DNA of 64,000 bases, taken from Chloroflexota bacterium (GTDB lineage Bacteria; Chloroflexota; Dehalococcoidia; Lucifugimonadales; Lucifugimonadaceae). The stretch is from NCBI GenBank assembly GCA_002730555.1, contig PCAM01000037.1, positions 149,630 to 213,629 on the forward strand, in the 5' to 3' direction. This document shows, piece after piece, positions 53,364 to 62,572 of this stretch (its first letter is position 1; the number at the start of each line of letters is the position of its first letter). The notes under the pieces were generated by a model, which had not been told where the DNA came from, did no database searches, and saw nothing but the letters and a program-made list of their open reading frames with translations. The position numbers and the translations under genes were made by a program.

Positions 53364-54956
53364 ATGACCATTGATACACCCGTCCGCAGTTCACTCAAAC
53401 CCTACTCCATACATCCGGTCCAGCAGTACATCATCGATGCGGCGGACAAGTGGCCGTCGAAGATTGCGGTGATCGACGGGGACCGGCGGTTTAGCTTCGG
53501 CGAACTGAACGCCCACAGCGATCGCCTTTCAGGGGCTCTCGCGGATATGGGAATTAAGAAGGGCGACCGTGTCGGGTTGCTCGCGCCCAACTGCGCTGAG
53601 TTTGAAATTGCATTTGTTGGCGTGCTAAAGGCCGGGGCCATCGTCACGACGATCAACTCGGGCTACCGCGAGCGTGAGATAGCGCATCAACTCAACAACA
53701 GCCGAGCCTCAGTGCTGATTGTGCACGACTCCCTGACGGAGATGGCGGACGCGGCCAGACCGCTCTTGGACGAACCACCGGAAGTGATCGTCATCCATCC
53801 CGATGGGACCGATGCAAGCTCATTCTGGGGGCGGATCGCCGCTGTCCCGCCAGAGGCGCCGAAGGTCGCGATCGACCCGATGAACGATCTCGCCGTGCTG
53901 CCGTACTCAAGCGGGACGACCGGGTTGTCCAAGGGCGTGATGCTGACGCACCACAACCTGACCTCTAATGTCGAGCAGTTCTTGAAACGGCCGGGCGAGT
54001 TTGCAGAACCGCGGCCGGACGACGTGGTGATGGTCCATCTGCCGCTGTTTCACATTTACGGCATGAACGTGCTGATGAACCCGTGCATCGCCATCGGGAA
54101 CGCGCAGGTGATGATGGGCCGGTTCGATATCGACGAGTTCCTCGGGCTGCTTGACCAGCACAGCGTGACCGCTCTTTACACCGTCCCGCCGGTACTCGTC
54201 GGGCTGGCACAGTACCCGGGGGTGAAGGACCACGACCTGTCCGCGCTTCGCTTCATGGTCATCGGCGCGGCGCCCCTGTCCACAGAACTCCAGACCCGCG
54301 TCCAGAGCGTGACCGGTGTTCCCGTACTTCAGGCGTATGGAATGACAGAAACATCGCCGTACACAAATGCCGACTTTGCGGAGAGTGATCGGGCACGCCC
54401 GGGGTCCGTCGGTCCTGCAGGCGCCGATACGGAGCAGAAGGTGGTCGACCTGGAGGAGGGCGTTCGCGAGTTGCCTCCCGGCGAAGAGGGTGAACTGTTG
54501 ATGCGGGGTCCGCAGGTGATGCAGGGCTACTTTGACGACCCGGAATCGACCGCGGAGACACTCACCGACGATGGTTGGCTACGTACCGGCGACATCGCAC
54601 GAATGGACCCGGAAGGCTACCTCTGGATCGTCGACCGTAAAAAGGAGCTGATCAAGTTCAGCGGCTTTCAGGTGCCACCGGCCGAGCTTGAAGGGCTGCT
54701 TCTCGAACATGACGGTGTGGCCGATTGCGCCGTGATCGGGAAGCCGGATGAAAGGTCCGGCGAAATCCCGAAGGCGTTCGTGGTCCGGGCCGCGGGATCG
54801 TCCGTGGACGGCGAAGAGCTGATGAGTTTCATCGCCGAGCGTGTGGCCACGTTCAAGCAGATTCGGGAGATCGAATTCATCGATGCCATCCCGAAAAACC
54901 CGTCAGGAAAGATCCTCCGTCGGGTGCTGGTTGAACAGGAGCGGGCCCAGGCTTAA
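53364..54956 (+). CDS. Acyl-CoA synthetase (4-coumarate-CoA ligase-like)
   Basis: A 530-residue ANL-superfamily ligase that activates a carboxylic acid as its adenylate and then as a CoA thioester. PYSSGTTGLSKGVMLTH is the nucleotide loop, QAYGMTETSP the A5 motif, WLRTGDIARMDPEGYLWI the A7 region, DRKKELIKFSGFQVPP the hinge and A8, and Lys516 in NPSGKILRR the catalytic A10 lysine. The closest-looking relatives are 4-coumarate and medium-chain fatty acid ligases. The ribosome site is weak (AGAGAT), as expected for a coupled operon gene. It follows the aldolase and the two Lin0512 genes. Confidence 0.92.
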   Translation: MTIDTPVRSSLKPYSIHPVQQYIIDAADKWPSKIAVIDGDRRFSFGELNAHSDRLSGALADMGIKKGDRVGLLAPNCAEFEIAFVGVLKAGAIVTTINSGYREREIAHQLNNSRASVLIVHDSLTEMADAARPLLDEPPEVIVIHPDGTDASSFWGRIAAVPPEAPKVAIDPMNDLAVLPYSSGTTGLSKGVMLTHHNLTSNVEQFLKRPGEFAEPRPDDVVMVHLPLFHIYGMNVLMNPCIAIGNAQVMMGRFDIDEFLGLLDQHSVTALYTVPPVLVGLAQYPGVKDHDLSALRFMVIGAAPLSTELQTRVQSVTGVPVLQAYGMTETSPYTNADFAESDRARPGSVGPAGADTEQKVVDLEEGVRELPPGEEGELLMRGPQVMQGYFDDPESTAETLTDDGWLRTGDIARMDPEGYLWIVDRKKELIKFSGFQVPPAELEGLLLEHDGVADCAVIGKPDERSGEIPKAFVVRAAGSSVDGEELMSFIAERVATFKQIREIEFIDAIPKNPSGKILRRVLVEQERAQA

Positions 54957-54978
54957 TCCCAGGACCTAGCCCGGGGAA

Positions 54979-55704
54979 TTAACCCAGGGTGAAGACCTTG
55001 AACGCCTCTGCAAAGCGGACGCCGACTTTTACGCCGACCCGGCCCCGCCATTCGCGCATACGGGCGTCTACCTCCGGGTACTGCACCTGGCTTTCGTGCG
55101 ATTTGAGGGCGGCGACGGCCTTCGCCATGTCCTCTTCTTCAAGTTCGTTGAAGAAGTCCCCGCGCTCCGGCCCCAACATGACCCACACCTCACGAACCTT
55201 GTGTGGTTCGAAGCCTTCGTCCAGCAGATCCGGATAGGTCAGCCGGTCACGTGCCGTCGGGTAGACGGCGGACAGCGCTGCTTCGCCCGCGGCCTGGTGG
55301 TCCGGGTGTCCGACGTATCCGGCGATCTCCAAACTCCTGGTTGGATTCTGGCAGATCAGGATGTCCGGCTTGTGCCGCCTGATCTCACGTGCGATCGACT
55401 TCCGTAGCTCCAGCGTGGGCTCCAGCTCAGAGTCCGGGAAGCCTAGGAATTCGACCGTCTTCAGACCGAGAACCTTCCCGGCCTTTATCTGTTCTTCTTT
55501 ACGAACGGCGGCCAGCGATTCTTGTGTGTCTTTCGGGTCGTCACTGCCCTTGCTACCGTCGGTGCACAGCACGTACACGACCTCCAGCCCCTCACGGACC
55601 AGTTTTGCGACGGAACCAGAGCAGCCGTATTCGGCGTCGTCTGCGTGCGCCACGACAACCATGGCGCGTTTGTAAGCGGGGTCTGGATCGATGGCCCTGG
55701 GCAT
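54979..55704 (-). CDS. PIG-L/LmbE family deacetylase
   Basis: A 241-residue zinc deacetylase of the PIG-L/LmbE family, which removes acetyl groups from N-acetylglucosamine-type or related amino compounds. The zinc motif is AHADDAEYG (His20, Asp23), with Ala where the family usually has Pro, and GHPDHQAAG supplies the third His and the general acid. The C-terminal part (HESQVQY) is typical. No bacillithiol or mycothiol genes are near, so the substrate is open. GAAGGTCG precedes the ATG. It converges on the ligase gene with a 22-base gap. Confidence 0.88.
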   Translation of the reverse strand: MPRAIDPDPAYKRAMVVVAHADDAEYGCSGSVAKLVREGLEVVYVLCTDGSKGSDDPKDTQESLAAVRKEEQIKAGKVLGLKTVEFLGFPDSELEPTLELRKSIAREIRRHKPDILICQNPTRSLEIAGYVGHPDHQAAGEAALSAVYPTARDRLTYPDLLDEGFEPHKVREVWVMLGPERGDFFNELEEEDMAKAVAALKSHESQVQYPEVDARMREWRGRVGVKVGVRFAEAFKVFTLG

Positions 55705-55854
55705 CTAGTAACGACCTTCGTTATGACGGGAGCGGCCCGTGCGAGTCTGAATGTTGGATTTCCCGGCGCGCCGCCAAGGCGTGTCCGGGTAGTTGTGCGA
55801 AATGGCGCCGGGGAATTTTACATCCGAAGTTCGTGTATCCAGCGCGGTTAAGGC

Positions 55855-56535
55855 CTACGGCCATACCAGCGGGTCGCCATCCTCTCGCTTTTCGTGGCGC
55901 CGCTTGCTCCAGACGGTGACCCCACCTTCGCCGACGACGGTGAAACGGAAGTCCTGATTGAACAGCGCAGTGTGGCGATCGATGCCGAGGTAGGCGAGGT
56001 TTCGGCGTCGAAACCGTCTGGCGCGCATCCCGTAAGTCGAAGCGGTCTCGTAGTCCGGCACGATGACCGATCCCGGGAGGATGTTGAACGCCGACCCCCA
56101 GCGTAGTGCGGAACCCGGCGCTCGCTCACCGAAAACGGACGCAGCAGCGCCCGAAGCCGCTATCACGCCGTTCAGCTCGATCACATTGCCGATTGCGGTC
56201 CACGCGCTGCTGAACCGGAGCATCTCGTACAGATATCGGGCGTCGCCGTCCGTCAGGTAGACGACGTTTGCGTCCTCAATCCGCGCCGACAGGCCATCGT
56301 CCATCGCCGAATCCCGGTCAATCACCGGAACGACTTCGACCTCGGCGTCCATACCGCGGAAATACGCCGCCCCGGCCTCCGCGTGCTTGAGAGCGGCGTC
56401 CGGGTCGCCCCCTGCCGCGGTAGGCAGGATTGCGATTCGGGGTGGCCCGATCACCTTGTCCAAAAGGACGCGATCGACGTACTTCATCTCCTGCTCAAAC
56501 TCACCACCACCCACCAGTATCAAAATGCCGTTCAT
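55855..56535 (-). CDS. Cyanophycinase/S51-like protein lacking the usual nucleophile
   Basis: A 226-residue protein of the type 1 glutamine amidotransferase-like fold that includes cyanophycinase and peptidase E. ILILVGGGEFE opens the Rossmann core and ARIEDANVVYLTDGDARYL matches the region of the GGxQ motif. At the nucleophile elbow, GxSAGA becomes IAASGAAAS (residues 125-133), so the expected Ser is Gly129; Ser128 precedes it. The catalytic role is therefore doubtful. The ATG overlaps the TGA of the alpha/beta hydrolase by ATGA, so the two are coupled. It may bind rather than cleave. Confidence 0.75.
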   Translation of the reverse strand: MNGILILVGGGEFEQEMKYVDRVLLDKVIGPPRIAILPTAAGGDPDAALKHAEAGAAYFRGMDAEVEVVPVIDRDSAMDDGLSARIEDANVVYLTDGDARYLYEMLRFSSAWTAIGNVIELNGVIAASGAAASVFGERAPGSALRWGSAFNILPGSVIVPDYETASTYGMRARRFRRRNLAYLGIDRHTALFNQDFRFTVVGEGGVTVWSKRRHEKREDGDPLVWP

Positions 56536-57311
56536 GCGGTCGCTTCCCCGTTTGCGCTCGAAACGCGGGACAGGAAATCCACGACCAAAGGCCCCGCCAG
56601 GTCGCTCCGGTCAAACGCTCCGATGTGGTTCACATCGGGACAGCAGACGTAGTCCACGTTCGGGTTGGTCCCCGCGTCTTCCTCGACCCACGGCTGCATG
56701 CGGTCATGCTGGCCCACAAACATGAGGGTGGGCAGGTCGAGGGCCGGAAGGTCTTCGGCGACGCCGGGCCAGTTGAGCAAACCTTCGTCCGAGAGGGCGA
56801 GCGCCTCAGGATCCGGGTCGGGTAGGTTCGTAGATCCCGCCCCGTTCAGGCCCATCGCCCGCCTGAGCGCGCGAACGCTGCCTTTCCTGAGCGTTGCCGT
56901 ACGCTTCTTCATGCTGTCAGCCGTCAGGTTGGTGGCGCGGGCGTGCATCCCGCCCACGACCAGCCCCCTTAGTCGATTCGGTTGCTGGAACGCCATGCCC
57001 AGCGCAACCCGGCCGCCGAGCGAGAAGCCCAGCATGTCAAACCGCCTCGCGCCCCCGGCCTCCGCCACCGCCAGCACGTCCATCAGCCGTTCATCCATGC
57101 GGTACGCCTCGATATCGTGCGGCGCGTCGCTCCTGCCGTGGCCGAGCATGTCGAACGAGATCACACGTGATCGCGCCGCGAGCAGATCGACCCAGCCGGC
57201 ATCGGCCCAGCTCTGCGCTGATTGCGCGAAGCCGTGGTGCATGAGCAGCGGAAAGCCTTCGCCCGCGACTTCGTAATAAAGACGTCGGCCTGACGAAGTT
57301 ACGTAAGGCAT
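56532..57311 (-). CDS. Alpha/beta hydrolase
   Basis: A 259-residue alpha/beta hydrolase. The oxyanion region is HHGFAQSAQSW, the nucleophile Ser97 is in GFSLGG, the acid is Asp in FVGQHDRM and the base is His in CPDVNHIGAF. A cap region lies between about 125 and 195. LLNWPGVAEDLPAL suggests a 3-oxoadipate-lactonase or esterase-like member, but the substrate is not defined. No signal peptide is seen. It is the first gene of a two-gene set with the S51-like protein. Confidence 0.9.
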   Translation of the reverse strand: MPYVTSSGRRLYYEVAGEGFPLLMHHGFAQSAQSWADAGWVDLLAARSRVISFDMLGHGRSDAPHDIEAYRMDERLMDVLAVAEAGGARRFDMLGFSLGGRVALGMAFQQPNRLRGLVVGGMHARATNLTADSMKKRTATLRKGSVRALRRAMGLNGAGSTNLPDPDPEALALSDEGLLNWPGVAEDLPALDLPTLMFVGQHDRMQPWVEEDAGTNPNVDYVCCPDVNHIGAFDRSDLAGPLVVDFLSRVSSANGEATA

Positions 57312-57379
57312 GTCGAAAGGTTAACCGACCCTTCACCAAATGCGGCGACCACATACGTCCTCGGCATGGACGTCTGAGG

Positions 57380-58198
57380 TTAGTCGAGCCTACGGAAAAT
57401 GCTGTCGTCGCCGGGGTCCGGTGGAACCGGAGAACGGACGGTTTCCGGGGGAGAATCCACTTCAGCGTTCGGGCTGTCCTCCGGTTCAGACGGAGCGGAA
57501 GCGTCGCCATCGAGGAGCAGGCCGTCTCCTATCTCGTACACCTCTTCGGCCATGTCAAGCAGGGTCTGGTCATGTGTGGTTGTGACGATCGCCATCTCTT
57601 CCGCGCCCGCCATCTGGCTGAACAGGCCAAAGATCGACTGAGCGTTCGCTGAGTCCAGCTCTCCAGTCGGTTCATCCGCCAGGATCACGGACGGCCGCAT
57701 GACGACAGCCCGGGCGATGGCGACACGTTGCTGTTCGCCCCCGGAAAGCTCAAACGGCCTGTGGCGTGACCGAGGCAGCAGCCCGACGAGGTCGAGCACC
57801 TCCGCAGCGCGTTCGTTGCGGGTCCGGGCGCCAACGCCGGCGATGCGCAGCGGCAACTCCACGTTTTCAAATGCCGAAAGCAACGGGAGAAGTCCGAACG
57901 ACTGGAACACGATGCCGATGCGATGGCGTCGCAGCTCCGTCATCTCTTTCTCGCCCATCTCCACAACGTCGCGTCCCTCAAACCTGACCTGGCCGGACGT
58001 CGGTGTGTCGAGGCCGGCCAGCAGGTTCAACAGGGTCGTTTTGCCAGAGCCGGAGCGTCCGACGATGGCGACAAACCGGCCGCGGTTGACCGTGATGCTG
58101 ATGTCCCGGACCGCATGGACCTCTTCGCCCTCAAGATGGAACATCCGCCCCACGTGGTCGGCGACCAGTAGCGGCTGCGTCGCGCCGTTTTCCGTCAT
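57380..58198 (-). CDS. ABC transporter ATP-binding protein, LolD/MacB-type
   Basis: A 272-residue ATPase for FtsX-type permeases. Walker A is GRSGSGKTT, the signature [14 protein letters not shown], Walker [13 protein letters not shown] and the switch His is in [10 protein letters not shown]. The C-terminal 40 residues are acidic and proline-rich with no domain look. It starts with an ATG that overlaps the TGA of the second ATPase gene by ATGA. It is the last gene of the export operon that enters from the right edge. Confidence 0.92.
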   Translation of the reverse strand: MTENGATQPLLVADHVGRMFHLEGEEVHAVRDISITVNRGRFVAIVGRSGSGKTTLLNLLAGLDTPTSGQVRFEGRDVVEMGEKEMTELRRHRIGIVFQSFGLLPLLSAFENVELPLRIAGVGARTRNERAAEVLDLVGLLPRSRHRPFELSGGEQQRVAIARAVVMRPSVILADEPTGELDSANAQSIFGLFSQMAGAEEMAIVTTTHDQTLLDMAEEVYEIGDGLLLDGDASAPSEPEDSPNAEVDSPPETVRSPVPPDPGDDSIFRRLD

Positions 58199-59121
58199 CG
58201 TCTTCCACCCCTTCCAGAATCGGCGTCGGAACCGTCTTCGGGCGACGGTCGGATCCGTAACCGATCGTCTTCAACGTCTACCTGGACAAGCCGCTCGATG
58301 TTGAGGCCGTCCAACATTTCGCGCGGTATCTGGACCCGTCCTGAAGAATCCACCAGTTGGAATTCCTCAACGTCACGGCGCCCGCCACCGATCTGTCGAT
58401 CAAAATTTACGCGGCCGCGTATCTCGCTGCTCGTCTTGCCGTCACGGATGGCGACTGCGCGTCCAACAGACTGCGATACGGCAGGGTCATGGGTTACCAC
58501 GATGATTGTCGTGCCGAGCTCCCGGTTGACCGTGGATAGCATGTCCAGGATTTCCTGCCCCGTCTCGGTGTCCAGTTCACCCGTCGGTTCATCCGCCAGC
58601 AACAGTGCGGGCCGGTTGCTGAGAGCGACGGCGATGGCCACCCGCTGCTGCTCGCCGCCGGATAGCTGGGCGGGTTTGTGGGACAGTCTGTCGCCCAGTC
58701 CCACCAGGTTCAGCAGTTCTTCCGCCCGATCCCGTCGCTCCCTGCCTCCGGTGCCCGCCAGGAGCATCGGGAGCTCAACGTTCTCCAAGGAATTCAAATA
58801 AGGGAACAGGTTGCGAGATGTCTGCTGCCAGACGAAACCGACTTCACGACGCCGGTATTCCACGATCTGTTTCGAACTCATGTTGAGCAGGTCGTAGTCG
58901 CCCACATACACCCGCCCAGCGGACGGCGCATCGTATCCAGCTAGAACGTTTAGCAGCGTCGATTTGCCGCTTCCAGACGCGCCGATGATCGCCATCACCT
59001 CCCCGCGTTCAACCTCCAGCTCAAGGCCGCGCAGAGCCACGACCTCAAGGTCAGCGACCTTGTAGATCTTGAACACGTCCCGGCAAGAGATGTACGAAGA
59101 GCCGGTTGTTCCAGAAGTCAT
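58195..59121 (-). CDS. ABC transporter ATP-binding protein with C-terminal AbrB-like segment
   Basis: A 308-residue ATPase. The first 230 residues are a LolD/MacB-type domain: [35 protein letters not shown] and [12 protein letters not shown]. After a linker, residues about 254-293 read [16 protein letters not shown] and then [15 protein letters not shown], which resembles the swapped-hairpin AbrB/MazE fold found in DNA-binding and some transporter-linked proteins. The ATG at 59121 leaves 7 bases to the permease gene upstream; a longer start is unlikely. It is coupled by ATGA to the second ATPase. Confidence 0.88.
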   Translation of the reverse strand: MTSGTTGSSYISCRDVFKIYKVADLEVVALRGLELEVERGEVMAIIGASGSGKSTLLNVLAGYDAPSAGRVYVGDYDLLNMSSKQIVEYRRREVGFVWQQTSRNLFPYLNSLENVELPMLLAGTGGRERRDRAEELLNLVGLGDRLSHKPAQLSGGEQQRVAIAVALSNRPALLLADEPTGELDTETGQEILDMLSTVNRELGTTIIVVTHDPAVSQSVGRAVAIRDGKTSSEIRGRVNFDRQIGGGRRDVEEFQLVDSSGRVQIPREMLDGLNIERLVQVDVEDDRLRIRPSPEDGSDADSGRGGRR

Positions 59122-59128
59122 GGACAGA

Positions 59129-62100
59129 TCATCTTTCGCCGATCCGGAGCACGGTCTGGATCGACACACGATAAACGTTAATCAGGATCGCGGCCATCAC
59201 GACCAGGATCACCCCGCCAAGCAGGGCGAACGTGATCCCGAACGACGACCAGTCCATTGCCACAAGGATGGGTGGCACGACCCGGACGCCCTCGCCGGAG
59301 TTGCTCAAGAACGGCAGCATCGTTTCGCCGAGTCGGGTCCCCATGAAGATGCCGATACCGATCGCGACGCCAAGCACGAGCGCCTGCTCCAGTACCACGA
59401 GTGAAAGCAGTTGACGCATCGATAACCCGATCGTCCTCAACAGTGCGAATTCGCTCTTCCGGGCATCGAATGATACCTGCGAATGGACCAAGAAACCGAC
59501 CGCGCTCACAAGCAACACTGTGGCGTAGGCCAGCGCCAGCAAGACCAGCCAGCCGGCCCGGACGAGTGGATCGGACGCTACTTCTCCGAGTGCCGAGTCC
59601 CGGTCAACGATCCGCAAGTACGAAAACGGCAGGAGATCGATCTGCATGGCAACGCGCTCGGCGGCACGCGCCGTATCGTCATCCGCGGAGCTGATCCAGA
59701 GCTCGTTGTATTGAATGCTGTTTCCGAACACGCCGAACCGGTTAGCCGTCGCCAGGACGGCATCAACGTCCGCCACCACAAACGGATCCTCGTTGGGATC
59801 GATCGTTGGGATGAAGTCGATGACATCCACGATCTCTAAAATCAGGTCCTCGTTCTCCAGCGACGCCCGCATCACGTCGCCGATGGAGCGACCAGAGCGC
59901 TCCATGAACTCGCTACTGGCGAGCACCGGGACCGGCGGAGTTTCGAGCCCGGCGAAAAGCATGAACCCGGCTGCGCCTTCAAACTCGCCCCAACTGATGC
60001 TGACGGCTCCGGGTATCGGCCGGTCTTGTTCGTCCGACGCCGGAAGCAGGGGCACTCCACTCCAGCGGTCCAGAGCCTCACGATCATCAAAAGACTCGAT
60101 CGCGGTCACCGTTCCGTCCGACGACACGGCGGAGATCTCGTCGATCTGCAGGCTTCCGGGTGGCAACGGTCCAGATCCGGATACGAATGTGTTCAGCGCG
60201 CTGAACCAGAACGCCAGCAGGTTCAAAGAACCCGATTGAGTTTCATCGACATTGAATGACACCCTCCCGACGCTTCCTCCGATGGTGCACCAGTCCGGTG
60301 CGATCTGTGAGCCATCTGACTCGCCTGACTCTGGTGGGACATCTGGCGCGTCGGGCTCCGGGCATTTAAAGCTAAGACCACTCGCCGGACTGGGCTGGAG
60401 ATTCCCAATAGGCCCGGCGGAGTATCTGCCGTTTACGTCCCGGAACGCCGCAATCACACTGATCCCCGGCGTGGGCTGACTGGGCCGAATGCGCATCGAA
60501 AGGAATTGTGTGTCAGGCGGGAGTGGGATGCCCGGCATTTCGTCGACACGAATCGACTCCAGTTGGGAGCCCAACGCGTCAGGGTTCAGCCCCGATCTGG
60601 ACCATGCCACTTCAGCAAAGTTGTCCGGATCCACGGCGATCATTCGATACGAGTCGCTGCCGAACGCGCGGTCTACGGAACCGTCACGTTGCAGCACCCG
60701 GGACACCGTCTCCACCTCATGAAGCCGTTCGATATTGGTGACGATGTCCGCGCCCTGCTGTCTCGGCCTGGTCGCCAGATCTAGCACCCGTACATCGGCT
60801 CCAGTGGCGTAAAGCGCTTGGTCTCTGCCGTTTCGGTCCAGCGTGGCGCCGAAATTGGCGGCGAAAACGCCGAGTCCGGCGGTGAGAATGAACAGCAGCG
60901 ACAGCCGGGAGTAGTGCGCCGGGTTGCGCGCCATCGTCCACAACCCGAGGATCATCATCGGCGACACAAGACGGTAAAAGACCCGCCCGGAGAACAGCTT
61001 TGCGAGCAATCCCATCATCAGGGGAAACACCCGCAACATGACGACACCGGCGGCGACAAGGAACAGCGCCGGGATGGCGAGCGTCACCTGATCAACCCTG
61101 TTCTCCCCGGCGAGGTTCTCCGCCGCGACCGAACCCCGGGATTGCAGTTGGCCCAGCAGGACCACGACAACGCCCAGCGCGACGACATCAAGGTAGTAGC
61201 GCTGGAACGCTGGTGGTCCCGTCGATCGCCCGGTGCGGCTGCGATGCGTCAAAAGGCCGACGCGTGAGGCCCTGAACGCCGGGTAGAACAGGGCCACGAA
61301 GCTGAAGAACCCGCCGATAGCTGCGAGCCGGTACGCCGCCCAACTCACCTTCACGGGGAGCGCCGCACCGCCGTTGAGGTCGCTAAACCAGGGCATGACC
61401 CCGGCGTACTTGATCGCCAGCGCGGCGATCGGCGGTCCGATGGCCACGGCGACCAGGGACAGCACGGCCGCCTCGATCACGAACACGGTCACGATCTGGC
61501 CGCCGCTCGCCCCGCGGGTGCGGAGAAGCGAAATCTCCTCCCGCTGCGCATCGACGAGAAGGCTGGCGAGGGTGACGGCGTAATACAGGACCACGAGGAC
61601 TACCAGCATCATCACTATCGTCATCGGGAGATGGTTGAAAAAGAGGCGCGTCTCGAAGTCGTCCAGTGTTGTACCCAGCCCGGTGATCTGCCGATAGGTG
61701 TTGCTATCGACCCTCATGGTCGCGTTCAGCGTCGAAAGGGCATCCACGATGCCCTGAGCAGATACAGCGTCGATGCGGTCCGGGTCCACATCAAGCGTCC
61801 AACCATAAGACACCGTCATGTTAGGAGCGTATTCGGCGAGGATGTCCACAAATGTCGACTCGCTCAACATCGACACGGCAAACGAGAAGTCTGGAGATTC
61901 AAACGCAAACAGATCGTCGTAAATGCGCCAGAAGGCCGAGTCCGGATTACGCCGTTCAAAGATTCCGGCGACGACCGGTTCAGGGGCCGGGTTATCGTGA
62001 TTCCAGAACGGATCGGCGACAAAGGTATCGCCGATGGAGTATTCGAACGCGTCGGCGACGCTCGCCGGGATGATGATCTCGGGCCTGAACACCTCCCCGG

Positions 62101-62572
62101 GCACCGGTGCCACCTGCCTCTCCGTAATCGGGTGCAGCCCGCCGCCCACGACATCGATCTCGTTTTCAAGGCCCGGGAGCAAAACGAATGCAACTCGGCG
62201 CTTGACACCGTCTCCTGCCGGAGGCACATCGGAGATCGGCTCGAAATCGAATGTCGCGCTGCGGATGGCGAGGTGCTGTTCTTGAACGATCTCGCCCAAC
62301 CGGACCGACAGGATGCTATCGACCTTCGCAAGAATCGCATCGTGAGATGACCGCTGGCCCGTCGGCGCCGAGGTCTGCATGACGACGTCCAGTGAGGCCG
62401 CCGTCTGTCGGTCCATCGCATGCCGCAAAGCCAGATTGCGCAGCGAATCGAAGTAGATGAACGTGGCCGCCATGATCGCCACGGCGATCACGACGCCGGT
62501 TATCACGGCGATCAGGAGCCTGAAGTGCGCGACGCTGCGACGGGCGATGAGGCGCAGGGAGGTGAAGATCAT
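59129..62572 (-). CDS. Very long FtsX-type ABC permease
   Basis: An 1147-residue permease, about three times a minimal FtsX protein. An N-terminal helix (about 15-42) is followed by a large outer domain (to about 310), then a FtsX block with helices near 318-345, 365-395 and 415-440. Further helices lie near 465-530 and 560-585, then a second outer domain (about 590-1010), and a final FtsX block (about 1010-1140) starting at AGWLVLLALAYATVLLVSAVG. The second outer domain holds two cysteines (KCPEPDAPDVPP and DWCTIGG). The ATG at 62572 overlaps the stop of the first permease gene by ATGA. The cargo is unknown; lipid, lipoprotein or peptide export is typical. Confidence 0.9.
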   Translation of the reverse strand: MIFTSLRLIARRSVAHFRLLIAVITGVVIAVAIMAATFIYFDSLRNLALRHAMDRQTAASLDVVMQTSAPTGQRSSHDAILAKVDSILSVRLGEIVQEQHLAIRSATFDFEPISDVPPAGDGVKRRVAFVLLPGLENEIDVVGGGLHPITERQVAPVPGEVFRPEIIIPASVADAFEYSIGDTFVADPFWNHDNPAPEPVVAGIFERRNPDSAFWRIYDDLFAFESPDFSFAVSMLSESTFVDILAEYAPNMTVSYGWTLDVDPDRIDAVSAQGIVDALSTLNATMRVDSNTYRQITGLGTTLDDFETRLFFNHLPMTIVMMLVVLVVLYYAVTLASLLVDAQREEISLLRTRGASGGQIVTVFVIEAAVLSLVAVAIGPPIAALAIKYAGVMPWFSDLNGGAALPVKVSWAAYRLAAIGGFFSFVALFYPAFRASRVGLLTHRSRTGRSTGPPAFQRYYLDVVALGVVVVLLGQLQSRGSVAAENLAGENRVDQVTLAIPALFLVAAGVVMLRVFPLMMGLLAKLFSGRVFYRLVSPMMILGLWTMARNPAHYSRLSLLFILTAGLGVFAANFGATLDRNGRDQALYATGADVRVLDLATRPRQQGADIVTNIERLHEVETVSRVLQRDGSVDRAFGSDSYRMIAVDPDNFAEVAWSRSGLNPDALGSQLESIRVDEMPGIPLPPDTQFLSMRIRPSQPTPGISVIAAFRDVNGRYSAGPIGNLQPSPASGLSFKCPEPDAPDVPPESGESDGSQIAPDWCTIGGSVGRVSFNVDETQSGSLNLLAFWFSALNTFVSGSGPLPPGSLQIDEISAVSSDGTVTAIESFDDREALDRWSGVPLLPASDEQDRPIPGAVSISWGEFEGAAGFMLFAGLETPPVPVLASSEFMERSGRSIGDVMRASLENEDLILEIVDVIDFIPTIDPNEDPFVVADVDAVLATANRFGVFGNSIQYNELWISSADDDTARAAERVAMQIDLLPFSYLRIVDRDSALGEVASDPLVRAGWLVLLALAYATVLLVSAVGFLVHSQVSFDARKSEFALLRTIGLSMRQLLSLVVLEQALVLGVAIGIGIFMGTRLGETMLPFLSNSGEGVRVVPPILVAMDWSSFGITFALLGGVILVVMAAILINVYRVSIQTVLRIGER

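Noticed and set aside
61631-62350. 239-codon plus-strand frame inside the large permease gene
   Set aside because: It is a shadow of the permease coding strand with Arg/His-rich composition.
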